This document shows, piece by piece, positions 41,969-51,156 of a stretch of DNA of 64,000 nucleotides. The DNA comes from Oceanobacillus bengalensis (GTDB lineage: Bacteria > Bacillota > Bacilli > Bacillales > Amphibacillaceae). Under the pieces are notes generated by a model. That model had not been told where the DNA came from. It made no database searches and worked only from the letters and a program-made list of their open reading frames with translations. Both the position numbers and the translations under genes were made by a program. Where the stretch lies: the NCBI RefSeq assembly GCF_003628445.1, contig NZ_RBZO01000004.1, positions 1 through 64,000 on the forward strand, given 5' to 3'. Numbering within the stretch: the first letter of the stretch is position 1; every line of letters begins with the position of its first letter.

Positions 41969-42181
41969 ATGTTTGAAGAAACTTTTGCTGCTGAGCTAGC
42001 GAATCGTACTGGTTCAAGGGTTGAGGTAGCTACTGATAATAATCTATTAGAAGGCATTCTATCTACAGTAACTCCAGACTTAGTTCTAGTTCTTGATACG
42101 AGTGGTGGCTACGGTGGAAATACGAGAATTTATCTGTCAGTAGGTTCCATTAACTTTGTTCGCTTTCCTCAAACCGCTTAA
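41969..42181 (+). CDS. DUF2642-like spore coat protein
   Basis: 70 residues: FAAELANRTGSRVEVATDNN and LEGILSTVTPDLVLVLDTSG to IYLSVGSINFVRFPQ form a single small Sm-like/DUF2642 domain, as in coat proteins such as CotF/YuzF-type neighbours. AAAGGAGGG before the ATG, 14 bases behind the previous gene and so in one operon with it. An inverted repeat (ATACCTTGGT and ACCAAGGTAT, 42199-42224) follows and may end the transcript. Confidence 0.75.
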   Translation: MFEETFAAELANRTGSRVEVATDNNLLEGILSTVTPDLVLVLDTSGGYGGNTRIYLSVGSINFVRFPQTA

Positions 42182-42253
42182 TTTAATGGAGTTCGGATAC
42201 CTTGGTCTATAAACCAAGGTATTCACTTTATCATACAACTTTGGGGTTCCTTA

Positions 42254-42283
42254 ACATATACAGTCATTCCATATCATACAATA
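42254..42283 (+). promoter_or_regulatory. Sigma-E-like promoter before the GT2 gene
   Basis: ACATATA (42254-42260), 14 bases, CATACAATA (42275-42283). The sigma-E pattern is about KMATATT-N14-CATACANT, so the -10 is exact and the -35 close. It lies about 70 bases before the start codon. Confidence 0.5.
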
Positions 42284-42356
42284 GTATATGCAAAACATAC
42301 TTAGTTGTCGCCTACACTAGGAAATGTTTCAAATATGCTTGATAGGAGGCTTATTG

Positions 42357-43625
42357 TTGGGAGATATAACGGTCATCCTTATTAATAATTCGAATGAAGC
42401 AGGATTACATAAAGTTTTCTCATCGTTAAAAAAAATCAGTTCTAGACTACATTCTATTATAGTCATACATCATCAAAAAATGTCCTTCAATTGGAAAAGT
42501 GATCATGGTTGGATTAGCCATATTCAATTCGTTCAATCAGAAGACTTTGGAAATTCACTAAATGAAACAATAGATAAATTAAATAGTACCTATGTATTAT
42601 TTCTAAATGAACAGAGCTATCTATCCCCTACATTAACGAATGAAACACTCCATCTTTCCCAGTCTAGGCACCTTCTAATAACATCCTATCCAATTAATAA
42701 CATTGTCATTGAACACCCACTCTTTGCTCGAACAACACTTGTAAAAAAGACGCCTTTCATATCCATGAAACATTTGCCATTTAAAGAAGCCCTGTTTCCT
42801 TCGTGGCTTTCCATGATTCCCCACTCATTCGTATCCTATAAAAACGGGCTCTTGAAGCAAACAAGGAAAAGTAATTCAGCAAATATGAAGGAAAAGCAAA
42901 AACTTATACATAAATATCAACTAGATAAATTAGAAACAGGTTATCCAAGCCTATCTGTCCTCATATCAAATTATAATATGGAAAAATATATCGACATCGC
43001 CATCGTTTCATGCCTTTTACAGAATGAGACACCAAATCAAATATTAATTATTGATGACGGCTCAACTGATGGTTCAGACGAAAGAATCAAAAAATGGAAT
43101 GACGAAAAACGTGTTAACGTCTTTCACAAAAAGAATGAGGGAAAAGCTAGAGCCCTAAATTATCTACTGCCACATGTAACTTCCAACTTTGTATTGGAAC
43201 TTGATGCAGATGATTGGCTAGATCCTGATGCAATTACAACGATTAAAAAGTATTTGGTAGAGCTTTCAGATAATATCTCCTTATTATATGGAAACCTCCG
43301 GAAATGGAAACAAATAACAAACGGCATCATGTTTAAAGGGGTTGCAACAGGGAAAAGCATTCATGCAAAAGCCGATTTACTGCATTATCATTTCCCATTA
43401 GGACCAAGAATTTATCGAACTTCTTCATTACGGAAGGTAGGTGGATTTCCAGTAATCGAGTATGAAAATGGGAGACTTTATGAAGATGTAAGTATGTTAA
43501 ATCGATTAATTAATAGCTCACAATTTTGTTATCAAGACTTTACGGTATACAATGTACGAGAACACCAGGAGAGTATTACGAAAAATAATCTAGCTAAATG
43601 GCAGCAATTCAAAAAGAACCTTTAA
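42357..43625 (+). CDS. Family 2 glycosyltransferase, spore island
   Basis: 422 residues from TTG (AGGAGG 7 bases ahead). The C-terminal 220 residues are a GT-A glycosyltransferase: YPSLSVLISNYNMEKYIDIA, IIDDGSTDGSDERI, NEGKARALNYLLP and the DxD site ELDADDWLDPDA. The N-terminal 200 residues begin like a second, shortened GT2 domain (DITVILINNSNEAGLHKVF) without DxD. No transmembrane helix. It directly follows the coat genes on the same strand, so it may sugar-coat crust proteins. Confidence 0.85.
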   Translation: MGDITVILINNSNEAGLHKVFSSLKKISSRLHSIIVIHHQKMSFNWKSDHGWISHIQFVQSEDFGNSLNETIDKLNSTYVLFLNEQSYLSPTLTNETLHLSQSRHLLITSYPINNIVIEHPLFARTTLVKKTPFISMKHLPFKEALFPSWLSMIPHSFVSYKNGLLKQTRKSNSANMKEKQKLIHKYQLDKLETGYPSLSVLISNYNMEKYIDIAIVSCLLQNETPNQILIIDDGSTDGSDERIKKWNDEKRVNVFHKKNEGKARALNYLLPHVTSNFVLELDADDWLDPDAITTIKKYLVELSDNISLLYGNLRKWKQITNGIMFKGVATGKSIHAKADLLHYHFPLGPRIYRTSSLRKVGGFPVIEYENGRLYEDVSMLNRLINSSQFCYQDFTVYNVREHQESITKNNLAKWQQFKKNL

Positions 43626-43650
43626 GAAGTTACTCACATATAATTTAAAA

Positions 43651-44293
43651 GGTTGGACAAAAGTAATTTATTATACAAAATTCAAACGACACTTCAAAAT
43701 CTACCATTACAATTCAAATTACATCGGATTTTATATAAACTTCGGATCTATTTAATACAGTATTGTGCAAAACACATCGTTCCGGAAACACACTTCGCTT
43801 TCCACGGGCGGCTGGTGAGCCTTCTTCGTGCTAACGCACTACGTAGTCTCACCTAGGCCTATCCTCCCGTAGGAGTCTCCGTGTGTTTCCTCCACTAAGG
43901 TTTCTTCTCTACTTTTATAAAACTAGAACTATGCTGTTTTTTACAGAAAACAACTATTCGTAACGTGGTTATATGGACTACAACCTCAAAAATATCTAGT
44001 GCAGCTATCATAGCGGAGGCAGAATGCGTAGACTCCTGCGGGAACAGCACGTGTCCGAAGACCAGGAAGAAGCGTTCTTTGCTTCTGAGGGGGCTGAGGC
44101 CGTGCCCGCGGAAAGCGAAGCATTCTGCTGGAGCGAATGACAACATAAACCATTCATAAGTGTGAGCGAGAGCTATACTATTCTGAATTGAATAAGTCCA
44201 AAGTTTATATCAACTACAAACTATATTCATTTATAGAAAGTTAACTTTCTATCTTATAATCATTCGCCTTTAGTACGGAAGGTTATCGTTATT
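43651..44293. repeat. Palindromic composite repeat element (copy 7: modules A and B)
   Basis: Starts GGTTGGACAAAAG and ends GGTTATCGTTATTTCACAGCC, the outer pair seen better at 58637-59243. Inner terminal repeats are TATATAAACTTCGGATCTAT (about 43731) and the complement of AAGTCCAAAGTTTATATCAA. Module A (about 43778-43905) and module B with arms GCAGAATGC (44029-44037) and GCATTCTGC (44120-44128). It fills the whole gap between the convergent GT2 and DegT genes, and its end overlaps the DegT stop codon. Confidence 0.8.
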
Positions 44294-45415
44294 TCACAGC
44301 CTCTCAACAAATTCATTGACAGTAGCTATGATTTTAGTTTGATCGATTGAGGTAAGCATCGGCGAAATTGGAAGTGCTAGTATTCTTTCCGCTGTTCTTT
44401 CTGCAACAGGAAAATCTCCCTTTTTATAGTTATAATGACTAAAAGCTTGTTGCAAATGAAGTGGAATTGGATAGTAAATTGCAGAGGAAATACCACTGTC
44501 TTGTAAATATGCTGCAAGTTTATCTCGATCATCTAATTCAATACAATATTGATGAAATGTATGTGCACGATTGTTATATATTTGTGGGGTCTTCAAAAAT
44601 GAAGATAGGCTTTCTGTATATCTATTTGCTATTTCCTTTCTCTTTTGCAAAAAGGTATCCAAAAAATTGAATTTCACTAAAAGTATACCTGCTTGTAGTT
44701 CATCTAATCTACTATTCATACCAATTAATGCATGCTGGTACTTCTTTTCACTTCCATGGTTTCTGAGCATTTTCATTTTTTCATAGAGTCCTTGTTGATT
44801 CGTTACAATGAATCCCGCATCCCCATATGCTCCGAGGTTTTTCGATGGAAAAAAGGAAAAACATCCAATATCACCTATCGCTCCTACCCTTTTCCCTTCA
44901 TATTCAGATCCAATTGCCTGACATGCATCCTCTATCACCTTTAAATGATGTGTCTTTGCTATTTCCATTATTTGCTTCATATTAGCAACCTTACCAAACA
45001 AATGTACAACAATAATTGCTTTGGTATTCTCAGTTATTGCCTTTTCAATTTCTAACGGGTTTATATTATACGTGTCTTCTTCAATATCTACAAAAACTGG
45101 AGTGGCCCCAGCTTCTGCGATTGCTTCTCCAGTAGCAAAGAATGTAAAAGGAGTTGTTATCACTTCATCTCCAGGACCTATATCCAAAGCTTTTATCGAA
45201 AGTAATAGAGCATCCGTACCATTTCCGACTCCAAGACCATAAGAGGCTTCGACATAGGATGCTACTATTTTCTCTAATTTTTCTACTTTTTCTCCTTGAA
45301 TATAGACCCCACTATCCAACACTTCAGATACCATCTCTAATACAGGGGTTCTAATAGACTTTAACTCTGCCTTCAAATCTACCATTGGTATGTTGCTTAC
45401 ATTATCTTTCATCAT
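44294..45415 (-). CDS. DegT/DnrJ/EryC1 sugar aminotransferase (WbpE-like)
   Basis: 373 residues; ATG at 45415 or 45412, with GAGGGGGG ahead. A PLP aminotransferase of nucleotide-sugar pathways: GVGNGTDALLLSIKAL, FVDIEEDTYNINPLEIEKAI, VIEDACQAIGSEYEGKRVG and the PLP lysine in FSFFPSKNLGAYGDAGF (near residue 188). It would transfer an amino group from glutamate to a 3-keto (or 4-keto) UDP-sugar. It overlaps the 3' end of the dehydrogenase gene by 14 bases, so the two are translationally coupled. Confidence 0.9.
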   Translation of the reverse strand: MMKDNVSNIPMVDLKAELKSIRTPVLEMVSEVLDSGVYIQGEKVEKLEKIVASYVEASYGLGVGNGTDALLLSIKALDIGPGDEVITTPFTFFATGEAIAEAGATPVFVDIEEDTYNINPLEIEKAITENTKAIIVVHLFGKVANMKQIMEIAKTHHLKVIEDACQAIGSEYEGKRVGAIGDIGCFSFFPSKNLGAYGDAGFIVTNQQGLYEKMKMLRNHGSEKKYQHALIGMNSRLDELQAGILLVKFNFLDTFLQKRKEIANRYTESLSSFLKTPQIYNNRAHTFHQYCIELDDRDKLAAYLQDSGISSAIYYPIPLHLQQAFSHYNYKKGDFPVAERTAERILALPISPMLTSIDQTKIIATVNEFVERL

Positions 45416-46730
45416 GTCCCCCCTCAAGACCTATCCCTATACCTTCATACATCATTCCTAATTCAATGATTTCATCCTTATTTAATTTGTTACGACCGTC
45501 TAACACAACCTTGCAATTCTTAAATTGGCTAAAATCTATATTTCTGTATTGGTCATGGAATGCTTGAAGAATAACAACATCCATTTCGGACACGAGCCTA
45601 TCGTCTAATGATAAAGGTAGAACACTATACTCAATCACTTCACTTTCTGTAAATAATGGATCATTTACAAAAACATTTGCCTCTTTTTCTTTTAGATGGT
45701 CAATTAATAATAAGCTTGATGATTTGGTTGGTTCTTTCACATTTTCTCGATAGGACAACCCTAAAATGAGCACATTTTTGTTTTCTAAAGAACCAATCCT
45801 TTTTTCTACCTTTGAAATCGCATATGGAGCCATATTATCATTAACATGTCTTGACAAGGGTGTTAGCCCCTCTGTTAATCCTTTATTAATAAAGAAATAT
45901 GGGTAGATTGGAATACAATGTCCCCCAACACCTATTCCTGGAGAATGAATGTGAGAATATGGTTGGCTATTACTTGCGGTTATTACTTCAGATATATTAA
46001 CTTCCTTTTCCTCAGCAAACTGGGCAAGCTCGTTAGCAAGCGCAATGTTAACATCACGATATACACATTCTGCAACCTTTGAAAATTCTGCCGTTTCTAA
46101 AGAACTTACTTTAATTAATTCACATTGAAGGGAATTGCTATAAAAATCTGCGGCCAGATCAAGGCTTTGTTTATTAACTCCTGAAACTACTTTTGGGTAA
46201 TTCTTTAAATCTCTGATAATTTGATTCGAATAAACCCTTTCAGGACTGTATGCTAGATAGAAGTCCTCCCCCATATTTAAACCTGAGATTTCTTCTATCT
46301 TTTTTCCAAATCTACTTCTTGTATCTCCTGGTGGAAGTGTTGTTTCGAATACAATTAATGAATCTTTATTTAGTCCTTTTGCTATATCCTCAACAGCTCT
46401 ATCAATAAATTGATAATCAATCTTATTCTGTTTATCAACTAAAACTGGAACAATGACAATAATAATATTCGACTCTCTTACAGCATCTGTGGTTACTGTT
46501 GTGGCTGAAAGTGTTTTATTTTTATGTGCATTCAAAACTAACTTATCTAATCCTGGCTCATTATTAATATGCGATCTACCCTGATTTACAGATGTAACAA
46601 CATCCTTATTTATATCTGCTCCAACTACTCTATATCCATTATTGGCAAAAACAGCCGCTAACGTCAGTCCAATCTTTCCGAGGCCAACAACTGTCACCGA
46701 CGATAATGATTTACTTTGAATTTCTCCCAT
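45402..46730 (-). CDS. Nucleotide-sugar 6-dehydrogenase (WbpA/WecC-like)
   Basis: 442 residues from ATG at 46730 (GAGG 8 bases ahead). NAD-binding VTVVGLGKIGLTLAAVFANNG near residue 11, YSPERVYSNQIIRDL, KVVSG, and the catalytic Cys in GIGVGGHCIPIYPYF near 255. This branch oxidises the C6 hydroxyl of UDP-GlcNAc or UDP-ManNAc to the uronic acid. Third gene in the minus-strand block, followed with overlap by the aminotransferase. Confidence 0.9.
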   Translation of the reverse strand: MGEIQSKSLSSVTVVGLGKIGLTLAAVFANNGYRVVGADINKDVVTSVNQGRSHINNEPGLDKLVLNAHKNKTLSATTVTTDAVRESNIIIVIVPVLVDKQNKIDYQFIDRAVEDIAKGLNKDSLIVFETTLPPGDTRSRFGKKIEEISGLNMGEDFYLAYSPERVYSNQIIRDLKNYPKVVSGVNKQSLDLAADFYSNSLQCELIKVSSLETAEFSKVAECVYRDVNIALANELAQFAEEKEVNISEVITASNSQPYSHIHSPGIGVGGHCIPIYPYFFINKGLTEGLTPLSRHVNDNMAPYAISKVEKRIGSLENKNVLILGLSYRENVKEPTKSSSLLLIDHLKEKEANVFVNDPLFTESEVIEYSVLPLSLDDRLVSEMDVVILQAFHDQYRNIDFSQFKNCKVVLDGRNKLNKDEIIELGMMYEGIGIGLEGGHDER

Positions 46731-46839
46731 CAATTTAACCTCATTTCTATTGTTCTTATGATGACAATTCATAATGTATGTTATTAAAGTGAGGGTATGA
46801 TTGACTGGACTTATTGGACCAATCCTTTTAATTAAAATG

Positions 46840-47844
46840 CTATAAGCTATTGTAAATTTCAATGTATTTCTTAGCCACTACTAAAGCATCATGATAGATT
46901 TTCGTATATCTTCTACCTTTCTTCCCTAGTTCGTTTCTCTTAAGGGGATTTGTAATTAGATTCTGTAAGACACTTTTGATATTAGTGGGGTTAGCATTCA
47001 CAATCGGAAACTCCGGAGGATATTTCTTGACCAAGTCATCCCTGATATAACAAATCACCGGTTTCCCGTAAGCCATCGCCTCTGAAGTAACAAACCCACT
47101 CGATCCAATTCTTAACTGATCGATGACAATATCGGATTTAGCTAGAAGATGTTTAACTTCAACGTTTGATAACCCTTCTATTAATTTAAATTGAAAGGAT
47201 AACCCTGATTGTTTCAATTCATCAACTGCTTTTAATATGAATTCTGTACCTTTCATATTTCGGGAAGATGGAGCGTGTACAACCAAGGGAGAAGCGCTGT
47301 TCATTTGCGGGTATCGGGGTGCATACTGGGCAACATCTATCGCATGAGGAATAACGTGGACATGCTTATAAGCGTTTAAAATATACTCCTCTAATTCGTA
47401 GTCTTGGACAATCGCGTGATCAATATATTTTGATAAAGTAGTAAGATTGTTATTTATTTTTCCTTCTGTCCACTCGGGTTTTATATTCACATATGGATTA
47501 TTTTTTTTAGCAACTGACTGTAGACGAATATCAGAACCGTGATGGTGGACAACCATTTTCTTTCCTGCTTGTTGCAGAATTTCTAGATCTCTTTTATCAG
47601 GATAAAATGTTTCACCAAAGTGAAAATGAAAAATATCATACTTCGGTATCGATCCTTGAAAGAACTGTTCTAGCTTTTTATGTCGCTCTTGCTTTGGTAA
47701 TACATTTAGTTTCAAATTTATATCGGGTTTAAATTTAAAAGGGTGCTCATCAAAATGACAAGATGTCGATTGAATACCTTTTACTCGTAGCGCCTTCGAT
47801 AATTCAATCATAGGAGAACCATAAGAAATATGCAGTACTCTCAA
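46840..47844 (-). CDS. Family 4-type glycosyltransferase
   Basis: 334 residues from TTG (GGAAGG ahead). A GT-B enzyme: MRVLHISYGSPMIELSKALR at the start, HHHGSDIRLQ (acceptor side), HVIPHAIDVAQYAP, APSSRNMKGTEFI and the donor-binding GSSGFVTSEAMAYGKPVI near residue 255. Probably cytosolic, peripheral at the membrane. 17 bases after its upstream neighbour, in the block GT-GT-dehydrogenase-aminotransferase. Confidence 0.85.
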   Translation of the reverse strand: MRVLHISYGSPMIELSKALRVKGIQSTSCHFDEHPFKFKPDINLKLNVLPKQERHKKLEQFFQGSIPKYDIFHFHFGETFYPDKRDLEILQQAGKKMVVHHHGSDIRLQSVAKKNNPYVNIKPEWTEGKINNNLTTLSKYIDHAIVQDYELEEYILNAYKHVHVIPHAIDVAQYAPRYPQMNSASPLVVHAPSSRNMKGTEFILKAVDELKQSGLSFQFKLIEGLSNVEVKHLLAKSDIVIDQLRIGSSGFVTSEAMAYGKPVICYIRDDLVKKYPPEFPIVNANPTNIKSVLQNLITNPLKRNELGKKGRRYTKIYHDALVVAKKYIEIYNSL

Positions 47845-47861
47845 ATGTATCTGTCCTTCCT

Positions 47862-49085
47862 TTAATTACTTTCGAATAACTGATTATAAACAGCGTAGAG
47901 TCTCTTTTCCATATGTTCCCAACTGAACGCTGACTCCATTATCTTTCGTGCTTGAAAACCCATATCACGAATTTTACTTCGATTGGCATGAAGATCCATC
48001 AAAGCATGAGAATAATCCTTAGCAGTAGCTTCTAACTTCTTAACAACACACCCACATTTATGCTGATTAATGAAACTTTCCATATCTTTGCACTCATTCA
48101 CTAAGACAGGTACACCATTATTTAAATAACTAAAGAACTTATTTGGCATTGCATACTGATTATTCATTGAAGAAGTTACATCCAAATCCACCCAACCTAA
48201 ATCTACATCTTTCATAACGTTAGGGATGGATTGGTAATTTACCCAACCAGTAAACTCTATTTTATCCTTTAAATGAGGTGGGATAGGTAATTCCTGATTG
48301 TTATTTGACTTCCTTCCTCCAATAATTTTCACTTTTAAATCAAATGCTTTATTACATAACTCCAATATATTCACTATTTTTTTAAAGTTTACCCTTTTTT
48401 GGCTTATCACTCCTTCGTATGCAAGAAGGAGTCCAGGTTTATTTGCCTGCTTTGCTTCGTATTCAATAGCTAATGGGGGTGAATTATAAATTACTTCAAT
48501 TGGTGGATGGGAATCAATTGAGAGGAACCATGTTTTTATCGATTCTGAGACCGTTATGACATAGTCTGTTTCTTTTAGCATTAATTTTAGCATTTTCGTT
48601 TTAAAATCAATGATATTTTTAGCTTGAACCACTAATGGATCAACATCAAGTTCATGGCTGTCATAGATTACTTTACATTGTTTTCCGACTTTAGTTAACG
48701 CACGTTTAATTCCTATTCCAGAATACAGTGAATAAAACTCGTGGGCATGATAAATATCTGCCTTCTCTAAGATTCCTAGTTGTGTTAGCGAATCCGTAAA
48801 TTGATGTTCACTTCCGGAGTGAAGATTATGGTAAAGCTTCTTCATTTGTTTTTCTGGGTATATTTGTTCATATGTCACAATCTTAATTCCTTCATACGTA
48901 AATTGTTGAGATAGAAATCTATTCTCAAAAATACTTCCATCCACATCAAATAAATACCCATCTTTCCTCGGCACAATCATTGTTACATTATAACCTTGTT
49001 TCAATAAGCTCTTTGCTTCTTTCTTAAAAATTCTCGAATCTAAAAAAGGATGTTCGGATACTAAAAAGCAAACATTTTTCACCAT
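47862..49085 (-). CDS. Glycosyltransferase, GT-B fold, first of a paralogous pair
   Basis: 407 residues from ATG at 49085. NVCFLVSEHPFLDSRIFKKE and VTMIVPRKDGYLFDVDG at the N-terminus, YDSHELDVDPLV, VIYNSPPL and VGWVDLDVTSSMNNQYAMPN... KFFSYLNNGVPVLVNECKDM at the donor site. The gene at 52485-53708 has the same length and almost the same motifs, so the two are paralogues. First gene of the four-gene minus-strand block; the 230-base gap before 49319 holds the divergent promoters. Confidence 0.86.
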   Translation of the reverse strand: MVKNVCFLVSEHPFLDSRIFKKEAKSLLKQGYNVTMIVPRKDGYLFDVDGSIFENRFLSQQFTYEGIKIVTYEQIYPEKQMKKLYHNLHSGSEHQFTDSLTQLGILEKADIYHAHEFYSLYSGIGIKRALTKVGKQCKVIYDSHELDVDPLVVQAKNIIDFKTKMLKLMLKETDYVITVSESIKTWFLSIDSHPPIEVIYNSPPLAIEYEAKQANKPGLLLAYEGVISQKRVNFKKIVNILELCNKAFDLKVKIIGGRKSNNNQELPIPPHLKDKIEFTGWVNYQSIPNVMKDVDLGWVDLDVTSSMNNQYAMPNKFFSYLNNGVPVLVNECKDMESFINQHKCGCVVKKLEATAKDYSHALMDLHANRSKIRDMGFQARKIMESAFSWEHMEKRLYAVYNQLFESN

Positions 49086-49318
49086 CACTACTCTCCCAAT
49101 CATTTTATACTGCTGGGTCTTTTTATTAATTCTAAAGTGTTCAAGTCTATTTTATCTAAAACCTAGTTATAACGTATTAACAACATCTCCAAATTATTCA
49201 TACAAATGTAAATATCAGCAAACCTCAAGGAAGGTATTTTTCTCCTCTACTCGGTTGATTAGTAAAGTGCGAGATAGATATAACTTCTACATGAGCAAAT
49301 AGAAGGAGGTAGAAATAG

Positions 49319-50074
49319 ATGGATCTAAATTTAAAGGGAAAAAATGTATTAGTAACTGGTGGATCGAGAGGTATTGGTAAGGCAATAGCCACAGCTTTTG
49401 TCAATGAAGGAGCACATGTTGGAATTGTAGCTAGAAATATAGAAGAACTTAATGAAATAAAAGAAGAACTAGGCGTTCAAATATACCAAATAGATCTTTC
49501 AGAATATAAGAATAGAGAACGATTAATACAAGAATTTATAGCAGATTTTAATAGCATTGATATTCTTGTTAATAATGTAGGGGCTAGCCATAGAGAATCC
49601 GTTATCAATACACCAGTAAATATTTTTGAAGAAACCATGGAGTTAAATTTCATAACTGCTGTGCATTTAAGTCAATTATCGAATAAATCAATGATAGAAA
49701 ATGGAGAAGGTGTCATCATAAATATTTCTTCCATATACGGAAAAGAATCAGGTGGTTCCCCTTCTTATAATACTTCTAAGGCTGCTTTAATTAGTTTTAC
49801 AAAAGCATTTAGTACCGAGGCAATAAAAAATAATATACGTGTAGTCGGAATTGCTCCTGGAGCCACTTACCATCCGAATGATGAATGGGAACGCAGGTTA
49901 AAACATGACCCCGATTATTTAAAAAAATATGCTCAAGATCGAATACCAGGTGGAAGACTAGGAAAACCAGAAGAAATTGGTAATGTAGCAGCTTTTTTAG
50001 CATCAGATAAAGCCTCATGGATTATAGGAACTACGGTAACAGTAGATGGTGGGCAATCTCGATTGAACTATTAA
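49319..50074 (+). CDS. Short-chain dehydrogenase/reductase
   Basis: 251 residues: TGGSRGIGKAIATAF (residues 14-28), NNVGASHRE near 85 and the catalytic YNTSK near 152 with Ser in ISSIYGKES; the end is the usual VTVDGGQS. A classical SDR using NAD(P)H. Within this locus it may reduce a keto-sugar intermediate, but the substrate is not shown. AGAAGGAGG before the ATG. First of three plus-strand genes ending with the 2-epimerase. Confidence 0.88.
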   Translation: MDLNLKGKNVLVTGGSRGIGKAIATAFVNEGAHVGIVARNIEELNEIKEELGVQIYQIDLSEYKNRERLIQEFIADFNSIDILVNNVGASHRESVINTPVNIFEETMELNFITAVHLSQLSNKSMIENGEGVIINISSIYGKESGGSPSYNTSKAALISFTKAFSTEAIKNNIRVVGIAPGATYHPNDEWERRLKHDPDYLKKYAQDRIPGGRLGKPEEIGNVAAFLASDKASWIIGTTVTVDGGQSRLNY

Positions 50075-50105
50075 TACGAAAGTAGAAAGGAATGGACAAA
50101 GCGTA

Positions 50106-51068
50106 ATGCGAGAATCTATTAAGAATAACTCCATTTTAGTTGTGGGAGGTGCCGGTTTTATCGGAAGTCATCTGGTAGATAAACTATTATCAGAGGGAGC
50201 TAAAAAAGTTATCATCATTGATAATCTATTTATCGGAAATAAAGAAAATTTAAATGAGGCTATACGTAAAGGAGCAATTCTACATGTAGATGATGCAGAA
50301 AATCAAGAAGCACTTGAATATATTATAGAGAAATACAAGATTAAAATAGTATTTAACTGTGCAACCAAACCATTAAATTATTCCTTTATCAACCCTTCTA
50401 ATGCTTATCTAACGAATGTAATCGTCTTAAAGAACTTATTAGAACTCCAAAGAAAAAAGGCATTTCAAACATTATGTCACTATTCTTCTTCAGAGGCTTA
50501 TGGTTCTGCACAATACCAACCGATGGATGAAGAGCATCCCCTTGCTCCGCTAACAACCTATGCAGCTGGAAAAGCAGCAGCTGATTTAATGCTGCAATCA
50601 TATGTAAGAATGTTTCATTTAGATGCATTTATTGTACGTCCTTTTAACAATTATGGTCCGAGGCAAAACTTTGAAGGAGAAATGGCTGGGGTAATTCCCA
50701 TTACCATTAAAAAAATTTTAGAAGGAGAAGCACCAGAAATTCATGGCGATGGAAAACAAACAAGAGATTTTATATACGTTGAAGACACAGCTGATATTGT
50801 TTTAAAGGTCTTTCCTATTATCTCACCAGGTGAAAGTGTAAATATTACAACAGACCAACAAACTACAATTAAAACGGTAGTAGAAAATATAATTGATGTT
50901 ATGAATTATAATGGGAAGGTTCTTAAAAAACCTGCGCGAACTGCAGATGTTCAAAGCCATAGAGGCTCGGTAGAAAAATTGCATCATATGGTTGGGCAAA
51001 CGAAAAAAACACCTTTTAAAGACGGGATAACGAATACAGTTAATTGGCTAGAAATGCGTATTCATTAG
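50106..51068 (+). CDS. NAD-dependent nucleotide-sugar epimerase/dehydratase
   Basis: 320 residues. Extended SDR: ILVVGGAGFIGSHLVDKLLS at the start, YSSSEAYGSA, the catalytic YAAGK near residue 155, and RPFNNYGPRQ with HGDGKQTRDFIYVEDTAD. It resembles UDP-GlcNAc 4-epimerases, 4,6-dehydratases and UDP-glucuronate decarboxylases; which one is not decidable by eye. 31 bases after the SDR and about 90 before the 2-epimerase, all in one direction. Confidence 0.87.
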   Translation: MRESIKNNSILVVGGAGFIGSHLVDKLLSEGAKKVIIIDNLFIGNKENLNEAIRKGAILHVDDAENQEALEYIIEKYKIKIVFNCATKPLNYSFINPSNAYLTNVIVLKNLLELQRKKAFQTLCHYSSSEAYGSAQYQPMDEEHPLAPLTTYAAGKAAADLMLQSYVRMFHLDAFIVRPFNNYGPRQNFEGEMAGVIPITIKKILEGEAPEIHGDGKQTRDFIYVEDTADIVLKVFPIISPGESVNITTDQQTTIKTVVENIIDVMNYNGKVLKKPARTADVQSHRGSVEKLHHMVGQTKKTPFKDGITNTVNWLEMRIH

Positions 51069-51156
51069 GTAGGATAAACAAACGTCTGATTAGCTTGTTT
51101 TGTATGATCCTACTCCTCCGCTAACTCGGTATAATAAGAATGGAAAGGAAAGAACA

